Shown: positions 1-4,573 of the stretch, in pieces | Numbering within the stretch: the first letter of the stretch is position 1 | How the letters are laid out: each line of letters opens with the position of its first letter | DNA from: JBEVNX01 sp040507895 | GTDB taxonomy: Bacteria; Desulfobacterota; Binatia; JACPRU01 | NCBI GenBank assembly: GCA_040507895.1 | Contig: JBEVNX010000250.1 | Coordinates: 1-5,998 of the forward strand | Direction of reading: 5' to 3' | DNA length: 5,998 bases | Made by a program: the position numbers and the translations under genes | Notes under the pieces: model-generated | The model's input: only the letters and a program-made list of their open reading frames with translations | Database searches by the model: none | What the model was told of the DNA's origin: nothing

Positions 1-10
1 CGTTGGCCAT
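1..10 (-). CDS. rplS: Start of ribosomal protein L19 gene (partial, cut by window edge)
   Basis: Only the start codon, two further codons and one base are visible: ATG GCC AAC G, giving Met-Ala-Asn. A purine-rich ribosome binding site sits 7 nt upstream. The identification rests mainly on context. L19 is the standard gene after trmD, or after trmD plus a SPOUT methyltransferase, in the ffh-rpsP-rimM-trmD cluster, and many L19 proteins begin with similar residues. L19 binds 23S rRNA at the interface between the ribosomal subunits. Three codons cannot prove the product, so this is a strong positional inference rather than a sequence match. Confidence 0.6.
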
Positions 11-17
11 GGCGGCG

Positions 18-27
18 CCCCTTCCCC
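18..27 (-). promoter_or_regulatory. Ribosome binding site for rplS
   Basis: On the minus strand the bases read GGGGAAGGGG, with the AAGGGG part ending 7 nt before the ATG at position 10. This is a good Shine-Dalgarno match at optimal spacing. It supports position 10 as a true start even though the gene leaves the window after three codons. Confidence 0.6.
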
Positions 28-74
28 GCGAGTTCGAGTGGATCAGAATCCGCACAGGCTAACGAACATCTGCC

Positions 75-110
75 AGAAAGGAAAGGGCGCCCCCGCAAGG
101 GTCGCGGCCC
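75..110 (-). terminator. Possible weak terminator or attenuator before rplS
   Basis: In the 116-nt spacer between the SPOUT methyltransferase stop and rplS, the minus strand has a GC-rich stretch (110 to 85). It can fold with an outer GGGC/GCCC stem and an inner CGC/GCG stem, separated by an unpaired patch. A T-rich tract (84 to 75, TTTCCTTTCT) follows at once. The arrangement resembles an intrinsic terminator or attenuator, but the stem is interrupted and the U-tract contains C residues, so termination would probably be partial. It could tune L19 expression relative to the upstream enzymes, or be chance in GC-rich DNA. I saw no convincing -35/-10 pair in the rest of the spacer. Confidence 0.3.
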
Positions 111-126
111 GCCGACTCGATTGCGG

Positions 127-681
127 CTAGCCGAGCAGTCGATCCAGCATGATCGCTGCCGCCGCGCGCACGGGAAGATGATTGTAGTCGGCCGGCCCGC
201 GGATCGGCTCCAGCACGAGATCGGCGCGATCGAGGGTCTCTCGCGTCAGGCCCCACCCCGTACCGAGGACGAGTACGTGCGGCGCTCCCAGCCGGCGAAT
301 GCGCCGACGGAGATCGACGAACGACGTGCGACCGGCGCCTTCCTTGGCGCTCGTCGCCACCAGGATCGGCCGCTCTCTGGCTTCCCGCTCGATTTCGAGC
401 ACGGCGGCGTCGAGATCGACCACGGTATGCACCAGCGCGAGCGCCTTGCGCCGCGTGTCGTTGTACTCGGCGCCGAACCCGGTTCTCCAGTGCTCGAGGA
501 TCTTCTCTGCGAGCAGGCGCAGCGCGCGCACGGGCGTGGCGATGTAGACTCCGCGGACGCCGTAGGTCTTTGCGATCCGCGCCAGGTCGTGCACGTCCAT
601 GTTGGTCACCGCGGTGGCCACGACCTGTCCGTGCTTGTCGTACACCGGATGGTGCAGCAGCACGACGTAGAGCGGCGCCAT
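127..681 (-). CDS. SPOUT-class RNA methyltransferase, TM1570 type (Methyltrn_RNA_4)
   Basis: This 184-residue protein is probably a SAM-dependent RNA methyltransferase of the knotted SPOUT superfamily. What is visible: an N-terminal block with HHPVYDKHG (10-18) and TAVTNMDVHDLAR (23-35), a central segment containing YNDTRR (73-78), a glycine-rich SAM-loop motif LGTGWGL (139-145), and a C-terminal knot segment LEPIRGP...YNHLPVRAAAAIMLDRLL (157-183). These are hallmarks of the family that lies beside trmD, or is fused to the C-terminus of TrmD, in deltaproteobacteria and Thermotogae. Its RNA target is not established as far as I know. The reading frame stays open upstream to 774, inside trmD. 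The ATG at 681 is preferred because the family N-terminus begins there, it lies 4 nt after the trmD stop, and AGAAGG (695-690) is 8 nt upstream. It stops with TAG and is cotranscribed with trmD. The family call is firm; the substrate is unknown. Confidence 0.88.
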   Translation of the reverse strand: MAPLYVVLLHHPVYDKHGQVVATAVTNMDVHDLARIAKTYGVRGVYIATPVRALRLLAEKILEHWRTGFGAEYNDTRRKALALVHTVVDLDAAVLEIEREARERPILVATSAKEGAGRTSFVDLRRRIRRLGAPHVLVLGTGWGLTRETLDRADLVLEPIRGPADYNHLPVRAAAAIMLDRLLG

Positions 682-685
682 GCGC

Positions 686-1417
686 TCAGCCTTCTTCGCG
701 CTCGATCTCGTGCAACAGCTCGCGGTCCTGTTCCCCGAGTGTCTCCGGCCGAAGGAGGTCGGGCCGACGCTCACGCGTCAACCGCAGGCGTTGCTTGCGC
801 CGCCAGCGAGCAATCGCCGCGTGATCGCCGGACAATAGGACCGCCGGAACCCGCAGATGGCGAAACACCTCGGGCCGCGTGTACTGCGGGTACTCGAGGA
901 GACCGCCGCGAAACGATTCTTCCTCCAGCGAGCCGGCATTGCCGACGAAGCCGGGCAGCAGCCGGGTGACCGCGTCGAGGACCACGAGCGCAGCCGCGTC
1001 GCCACCGGCTAAAACGTAGTCGCCGATCGATAGTTCGTCGTCGACGAAGTAGCGGACCCGCTCGTCGATCCCCTCGTAGCGACCGCAAACGAGAAGCAAC
1101 CGTGTCTCGCGCGCGAGCTCATCGGCCACGGTTTGCCGAAACGGACGGCCGCGCGGCGACAGCAGCAGGCGCCGGGGAGCCGGCAGGCCCTCGCTCGCCG
1201 CCTCGATCGCCGCGACCAAGGGCTCGATCTTCATCACCATGCCGCATCCGCCGCCGTACGGCTCGTCATCGGCCACGCGGTGGGCGCCCGGGGCGAAGTC
1301 GCGCACGTTCGTGATCGCGATCTCGACGAGGCCTCGCTTCACGGCCTTGCCGACGAGGCTCGACTCGAGAGGCGAGCGAAAGAAATCCGGAAACAGCGTG
1401 AGCACGTCGAAGCGCAT
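686..1417 (-). CDS. trmD: tRNA (guanine(37)-N1)-methyltransferase TrmD
   Basis: TrmD transfers a methyl group from SAM to N1 of G37 next to the anticodon in tRNAs reading CNN and some other codons, which prevents +1 frameshifting. The protein acts as a homodimer in the cytoplasm. The 243-residue length is normal. Visible motifs: MRFDVLTLFPDFF at the N-terminus, DDEPYGGGCGMVMK (50-63), the knotted SAM site with CGRYEGIDERV (111-121) and SIGDYVLAGGD (130-140), then EEESF (165-169), YPQYTRPEVF (176-185), and VLLSGDHAAIARWRRKQ (193-209). Two positions differ from the textbook sequence. Glu167 aligns with the catalytic Asp169 of the Haemophilus enzyme, and GGD replaces the usual GGE. Arg152 aligns with catalytic Arg154. 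The ATG lies 7 nt after the rimM stop and lacks a clear Shine-Dalgarno, so translation may be coupled to rimM. The SPOUT methyltransferase gene begins 4 nt downstream. Confidence 0.97.
   Translation of the reverse strand: MRFDVLTLFPDFFRSPLESSLVGKAVKRGLVEIAITNVRDFAPGAHRVADDEPYGGGCGMVMKIEPLVAAIEAASEGLPAPRRLLLSPRGRPFRQTVADELARETRLLLVCGRYEGIDERVRYFVDDELSIGDYVLAGGDAAALVVLDAVTRLLPGFVGNAGSLEEESFRGGLLEYPQYTRPEVFRHLRVPAVLLSGDHAAIARWRRKQRLRLTRERRPDLLRPETLGEQDRELLHEIEREEG
690..695 (-). promoter_or_regulatory. Ribosome binding site deciding the SPOUT methyltransferase start
   Basis: The minus strand reads AGAAGG 8 nt before the ATG at 681, inside the last codons of trmD. It favours the short start over an upstream in-frame ATG at 774, which would add 31 residues unlike the family and overlap trmD by about 90 bases. 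Confidence 0.5.
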
Positions 1418-1424
1418 GCCGAGG

Positions 1425-1952
1425 TCAATCGAGCAGGCCGGGTACCGGACGGACGATGATGCGTCGTCGATCGAGGTCGACAGCCGTTACCATGCGATCG
1501 ACCATCGGAATCAGCCGCTCCTGCGCGCCGTCAGCGACCACGAGTAGGTCGCTGCCGCCTCCGGAGAGCACGCCGCTCACCGTGCCGATGCTTTCCCCTA
1601 AATCGTCGACGACGTCGAGGCCGATCAGCTCGTAGCAGTAGAATTGCCCCGCAGCGAGCGCGGGTAGATCCCGCTCGCGTACCGCCACGCGTCGGCCGGC
1701 GAGCGATCGCGCCGCTTCCAGCGTCGCGACGCCGTTCAGCTGGACGAGCCAACGGGTCCCATGCGGCCGCGCGCGCTCGACTCGCTTCGGCTCCCACGGG
1801 CCCTGGGTAGGCACGAGAGCGACCTCCGACACTTCGGCGATCACGGAGGAGTCGGGATTGAAGGGCCGCAAGCGCGCCTCGCCTCGAATCCCGTGAGCGC
1901 CGACCAGCTCTCCGACGGCTACCCAGCGCTCGCCGTCGGGACCGATCAGCAA
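1425..1952 (-). CDS. rimM: 16S rRNA processing / 30S maturation factor RimM
   Basis: RimM binds ribosomal protein S19 and the 16S 3' domain to help assemble the head of the 30S subunit. With the TTG start chosen here the protein has 175 residues, the usual size. The N-terminal RimM barrel has VGELVGAHGIRGEARLRPFN (13-32), matching the family VG.(I)...HG(I/L)(R/K)GE signature. A linker leads to a PRC-like C-terminal barrel with GQFYCYELIGLDV (102-114), an SGGGSDLLVV strand, and IPMVDRMV (148-155) near the end. The frame is open upstream to an ATG at 2033, but that start would overlap khpA by 71 nt and add 27 basic, low-complexity residues unlike the family. TTG at 1952 lies 10 nt after the khpA TGA, with a GAGGG-like purine patch upstream. 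CTG at 1949 is an alternative. The product is certain; the start is likely but not proven. Confidence 0.93.
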   Translation of the reverse strand: MLIGPDGERWVAVGELVGAHGIRGEARLRPFNPDSSVIAEVSEVALVPTQGPWEPKRVERARPHGTRWLVQLNGVATLEAARSLAGRRVAVRERDLPALAAGQFYCYELIGLDVVDDLGESIGTVSGVLSGGGSDLLVVADGAQERLIPMVDRMVTAVDLDRRRIIVRPVPGLLD

Positions 1953-1962
1953 GGACCCGCCC

Positions 1963-2211
1963 TCAGGGCTTCGGCCGGTCCTTTTCGACGATATCGAGGA
2001 CAATGCGCTGATTCTTCCTCGCAGCCGCCGCATTGAGTATCGCGCGCAACGCCTTGGCCGTGCGCCCCTCCTTGCCGATCACCCGGCCGAGGTCTTCCTC
2101 GGCAACGCGTAGCTCGAGCGTCGACACGCCGTCGCGCATCGTCTCGGTGACGTTGACCGCGTCGGGGTTCCTCACCAGGAACCGCGCCACGTACTCGACG
2201 AGTTCCTTCAT
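1963..2211 (-). CDS. khpA: KhpA, small KH-domain RNA-binding protein
   Basis: This 82-residue protein consists almost entirely of one KH RNA-binding domain. Visible: an N-terminal helix MKELVEYVARFLVRNPDAV, then a beta strand STLELRVAEEDLGRVIG, and the RNA-contacting GxxG loop as GKEG (46-49) followed by the helix RTAKALRAILNAAAARKNQR (50-69). That loop followed by RT.KA(L/I)R.(I/V)L is typical of the KhpA family (old name YlqC), which in Gram-positive bacteria pairs with KhpB and affects cell elongation and division through RNA binding. Its position between rpsP and rimM is the conserved one. The ATG is 15 nt after the rpsP stop. No strong Shine-Dalgarno is visible, so coupled translation is plausible. 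The family assignment is secure; the physiological role in this lineage is inferred. Confidence 0.93.
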   Translation of the reverse strand: MKELVEYVARFLVRNPDAVNVTETMRDGVSTLELRVAEEDLGRVIGKEGRTAKALRAILNAAAARKNQRIVLDIVEKDRPKP

Positions 2212-2226
2212 GGCACGCTCGCGCGG

Positions 2227-2499
2227 CTACGCGGCCTTGGAAGCCGGGGAAGGACGAGACGGAAAGCCGGCGCGCTTCAGCACGTGCGCGACCGTGTCCG
2301 TCGGCTTGGCCCCCCGCCCGAGCCAGCTCTCCAGTTTCTCGCGCTTGACCGTCACGCGAACCGGGTTGGGCGCCGGGTCGTACGTCCCGAGCTGCTCGAT
2401 GTAGCGGCCGTCGCGCGGAAAGCGCGAGTCGGCCACCACGATGCGGTAGAACGGGTGCTTGCGCGCGCCGTGGCGGGAGAGTCGGATGGTGACTGGCAT
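2227..2499 (-). CDS. rpsP: 30S ribosomal protein S16
   Basis: S16 is a primary structural protein of the small subunit that binds the 5' domain of 16S rRNA and is needed for 30S assembly. The 90-residue length is normal. The N-terminus MPVTIRLSRHGARKHPFYRIVVADSRFPRDG is nearly diagnostic, followed by RYIEQLGTYDP (32-42) and the later VKREKLESWLGRGAKPTDTV (51-70). The short C-terminal tail is rich in Ser, Pro and Ala and variable, as is usual. The start ATG has an AAGGAG ribosome binding site 8 nt upstream. It lies 27 nt after the ffh stop, the widest gap in the run, and it has the strongest initiation signal of the genes here, in keeping with the higher demand for a ribosomal protein. Confidence 0.97.
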   Translation of the reverse strand: MPVTIRLSRHGARKHPFYRIVVADSRFPRDGRYIEQLGTYDPAPNPVRVTVKREKLESWLGRGAKPTDTVAHVLKRAGFPSRPSPASKAA

Positions 2500-2507
2500 T
2501 CTCGTTT

Positions 2508-2513
2508 CTCCTT
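2508..2513 (-). promoter_or_regulatory. Strong ribosome binding site for rpsP
   Basis: The minus strand reads AAGGAG with 8 nt to the rpsP ATG, close to a perfect anti-16S match. It lies wholly in the 27-nt ffh-rpsP gap, so rpsP can initiate independently of ffh translation. Confidence 0.75.
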
Positions 2514-2526
2514 CTGCGGATCGATC

Positions 2527-3855
2527 TCAAGTCGGCAAGCCCAGACGCAGTCCCTGCATACCGCCGGCGAGCTTCTTCATCATCTTCTTCATTTGTGCGT
2601 ACTGCTTCAAGAAGCGGTTGATGTCGGCGACCGACGTGCCGCTGCCGAGCGCGATGCGCTGGCGGCGGCGCGCGTTCAGCACGTTCGGATTGTGCCGCTC
2701 CTGCCGAGTCATCGAATTGATGATGGCCTCGATGCGGGCCAGATCCTTCTCCGCCTTTCCGGTATCGACGCCCCGCGCCATCTTGCCGAGCCCCGGGATC
2801 ATGCCGAGCAGCTCACCCACGGGCCCCATCTTCTTCATGGCGCGTAGCTGGTCGCGAAAGTCCTCGAGGGAGAATTCGTCGCGGCGGAGCTTCTTCTCGA
2901 GCTGCTCGGCCTGCTTGCGATCGAAGGCCTTCTCGGCTCGCTCGATCAGCGAGAGCACGTCACCCATGCCGAGAATGCGCGACGCGATCCGCTCGGCATG
3001 GAACGGCTCGAGCGCGTCGAGCTTTTCGCCGACGCCGAGGAAGAGGATCGGGGCCCCCGAGATCGCGCGAATCGACAATGCGGCGCCGCCGCGGGCGTCT
3101 CCCTCCATCTTCGAGAGAATCACGCCGGTGAGCCCGAGCCGCTCGTGAAACCCGCGCGTCACGTTGACGGCGTCTTGGCCGGTCATCGCGTCGGCGACGA
3201 GGACGATCTCGTGCGGTGAAACGACGGAGCGGATCTCGGCAAGCTCCCGCATGAGCTCCTCGTCGATGTGAAGCCGCCCGGCAGTGTCGAAGAGGCAGAC
3301 GTCGTACCCTTGATTGCGCGCGGCGGCGAGCGCCTCTCGGCAGATCGCAACGGGGTCCTGGTCAGCCCGCGAAGGATGCACGCTGCAGCCCACCTGCTCG
3401 CCGAGCAACCGGAGTTGCTCGATCGCGGCGGGACGGCGCACGTCTGCCGGCACGAGGTATGGGCTGCGCTTCTTTTCGAGCTTCAGGTAGCGAGCGAGCT
3501 TGGCCACCGTGGTGGTCTTGCCCGAGCCTTGCAAGCCGACGAGCATCACCGGTACGGGCGGCGACGCCGAGAGGTCGAGCCCTCGGCCGTCCTGGCCCAT
3601 CAATCGGACGAGCTCCTGGTGGACGATCTTGATGATCTGCTGGCCCGGCGTGATCGATTGCAGCACGTCCTCGCCGCGCGCCTGAGTGCGGATGGCCTCC
3701 GTGAACTGCTTGACGACCTCGACGTTGACGTCGGCCTCGAGCAGCGCGAGACGGACCTCGCGGAGGGTCTCCTCGAGGTGCGATTCGCGGATGCGCGCCT
3801 CGCCGCGAAGCTTCTTGAAGATCGCTTCGAATTTGTCGCTGAGGGACTCGAGCAT
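2527..3855 (-). CDS. ffh: Signal recognition particle protein Ffh (SRP54 homologue)
   Basis: Ffh is the GTPase that, with 4.5S RNA, captures hydrophobic signal sequences on nascent chains and delivers ribosomes to the receptor FtsY at the inner membrane. The 442-residue length is typical and the protein is complete. Domains: an N-terminal helical bundle (about 1-85), the GTPase G domain (about 100-295), and a methionine-rich M domain (about 300-430). Motifs: P-loop GLQGSGKTT (107-115), DVRRPAAIEQL (138-148), DTAGR (190-194), SKMEGDARGG (248-257) and GVGEKLDALEPF (274-285). The M domain holds LLGMIPGLGKM (349-359), the RNA-binding region MTRQERHNP...RRRQRIALGSGTSV (382-409), and a Met/Lys-rich end. 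The usual TKxD guanine-specificity motif is SKME here. The start ATG agrees with the standard N-terminus, although no strong Shine-Dalgarno precedes it. This is the first gene of the apparent operon and has its own promoter. Confidence 0.98.
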   Translation of the reverse strand: MLESLSDKFEAIFKKLRGEARIRESHLEETLREVRLALLEADVNVEVVKQFTEAIRTQARGEDVLQSITPGQQIIKIVHQELVRLMGQDGRGLDLSASPPVPVMLVGLQGSGKTTTVAKLARYLKLEKKRSPYLVPADVRRPAAIEQLRLLGEQVGCSVHPSRADQDPVAICREALAAARNQGYDVCLFDTAGRLHIDEELMRELAEIRSVVSPHEIVLVADAMTGQDAVNVTRGFHERLGLTGVILSKMEGDARGGAALSIRAISGAPILFLGVGEKLDALEPFHAERIASRILGMGDVLSLIERAEKAFDRKQAEQLEKKLRRDEFSLEDFRDQLRAMKKMGPVGELLGMIPGLGKMARGVDTGKAEKDLARIEAIINSMTRQERHNPNVLNARRRQRIALGSGTSVADINRFLKQYAQMKKMMKKLAGGMQGLRLGLPT

Positions 3856-3888
3856 CGCCGGTCGAGCGCTCAGCTCGACAAACAGTCG

Positions 3889-3917
3889 AAACTAGAGAAG
3901 CCGAAACGCCTTGTCAA
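3889..3917 (-). promoter_or_regulatory. Predicted sigma70-type promoter of the ffh-rpsP-khpA-rimM-trmD operon
   Basis: The minus strand has a perfect TTGACA -35 hexamer (3917-3912), a 17-nt spacer, and TAGTTT (3894-3889) as the -10. The -10 matches TATAAT at only three of six positions, including the first T-A and the last T. Transcription would start near 3882, leaving a leader of roughly 27 nt before the ffh ATG. Its place, directly before the first gene of the compact run and in the only sizeable gap upstream of it, supports the call. A perfect inverted repeat ends 1 nt upstream of the -35. Confidence 0.55.
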
Positions 3918-3918
3918 C

Positions 3919-3951
3919 GAACCCGGCGAATCGACGAACGCGTCCGGGTTC
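3919..3951. repeat. Perfect 8-bp inverted repeat upstream of the ffh promoter
   Basis: GAACCCGG (3919-3926) and CCGGGTTC (3944-3951) are exact reverse complements separated by 17 nt. It lies between the pilin-like gene's stop and the ffh -35 box, which it nearly touches. No T-run follows on the minus strand, so it is not a classical intrinsic terminator. It could be a rho-assisted or processing hairpin at the 3' end of the upstream transcript, or a binding site for a dimeric regulator acting on ffh. The GC-rich arms make a chance origin possible. Confidence 0.45.
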
Positions 3952-3963
3952 CGGCGCTCGCCG

Positions 3964-4404
3964 TCATGCGGGGTGGCAGTTTTTCTTCTTCTCGATCGCG
4001 TCATAGACACACTCGATCGCAATCCCTTCCCACTCACCCGACCCCTTCGCCGCGACTCGCAGCGTGGGATCGGCGGCCAAATCCGGCGGATACACGGCAA
4101 AGCGTAGGCCGGGCGTGGCCGTGACGTCGACGTTGAGGGCCTGCTTGGTCGCATCGGCCGAGAGCGTGTCGCTGCGATCGCGCCAGAACTTTCCGGTACG
4201 CTCCTTGTAGGCCCGCTCGGCTTCGATCAACGCGTCGAGCACGGGCTGCGCTCGCGCGGTGAATTCGTCGACTCTGCGTGTCTCGTTGCGCGCTCGCAAG
4301 TACGGCGGCGCGACGATTCCAGCCACCACGACGAGGGTCGCGACAGCGATGAGGATCCCGGTCAATGCAGTCCGGGAAGAGGGCTTGTCGGCGGATTCGG
4401 TCAT
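3964..4404 (-). CDS. Pilin-like single-pass membrane protein with degenerate prepilin signal
   Basis: I recognise no named gene, but the 146-residue protein has the layout of a type IV pilin or pseudopilin. A short polar N-terminus (1-15) leads to a hydrophobic helix (about 16-34), then PPYLRARNETRR (33-44). This closely resembles the helix end IP.(F/Y)LRARN.A(R/K) of true pilins. An amphipathic segment with LIEAERAYKERTGKFW (59-74) recalls the pilin 'A...Y....G.(Y/F)' region. A beta-rich C-terminal part follows, with Cys132 and Cys143 placed like the C-terminal disulfide loop of many pilins. If Pro33 is aligned with pilin Pro22, Arg11 takes the place of the Gly before the cleavage site and Gly16 the place of Glu5. 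Processing by prepilin peptidase is therefore doubtful, and the protein may simply stay anchored in the inner membrane with its C-terminus outside. AGAGGA sits 6 nt before the ATG. It is transcribed separately from groEL, whose terminator precedes it. I could not find a clear promoter. Confidence 0.75.
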   Translation of the reverse strand: MTESADKPSSRTALTGILIAVATLVVVAGIVAPPYLRARNETRRVDEFTARAQPVLDALIEAERAYKERTGKFWRDRSDTLSADATKQALNVDVTATPGLRFAVYPPDLAADPTLRVAAKGSGEWEGIAIECVYDAIEKKKNCHPA

Positions 4405-4410
4405 CGAGAG

Positions 4411-4416
4411 TCCTCT
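4411..4416 (-). promoter_or_regulatory. Ribosome binding site of the pilin-like gene
   Basis: The minus strand reads AGAGGA 6 nt before the ATG at 4404. It fixes the start of an otherwise uncharacterised gene and shows that the gene is built for independent translation. Confidence 0.55.
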
Positions 4417-4508
4417 GTTTTGCCGAAGGATAGTCGGGTCACGGTTTCTCTTCTAGACCCACGGTATCCCAGAGGGTGGGCCGCAAGCGCCAGGGTTGCT
4501 GTCGAGGC

Positions 4509-4544
4509 AAAGAAAGGGCCCTCTCCCCGCGAAGGAAGAGGGCC
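4509..4544 (-). terminator. Rho-independent terminator after groEL
   Basis: About 30 nt past the groEL stop, the minus strand forms an 11-bp stem: GGCCCTCTTCC (4544-4534) pairs with GGGAGAGGGCC (4527-4517) with one G-U wobble. The loop is the 6-nt TTCGCG, and a CTTTCTTT tract follows (4516-4509). Stem strength, small loop and immediate U-rich tail make this a textbook intrinsic terminator. It separates the chaperonin transcript from the pilin-like gene and the SRP-ribosomal operon. Confidence 0.88.
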
Positions 4545-4573
4545 TCGTAGTCCAGCGCGATTCGACGGCGGGC

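Noticed and set aside
121..969. Open frame of 282 codons on the plus strand
   Set aside because: It lies antisense to the SPOUT methyltransferase and the end of trmD, both clearly real. The translation is Arg/His/Ala-rich without a recognisable fold, as expected of shadow frames in GC-rich DNA.
1946..2530. Open frame of 194 codons on the minus strand covering khpA and rpsP
   Set aside because: It is in a different frame from two conserved genes. Its Arg/Gly/Ala-rich product is an out-of-frame reading of S16 and KhpA.
3268..4107. Open frame of 279 codons on the plus strand spanning the ffh promoter region
   Set aside because: It is antisense to the Ffh N-domain and G domain and to the pilin-like gene. 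The composition is skewed to Leu/Asp/Arg/Glu as in reverse-strand shadows, and no family motif is visible.
4405..4508. Promoter for the pilin-like gene between the groEL terminator and its start
   Set aside because: I scanned the minus strand for -35/-10 pairs and found only poor matches such as TATCCT or GATACC without a -35 at 16-18 nt. A promoter is expected here because of the terminator upstream, but I cannot place it.
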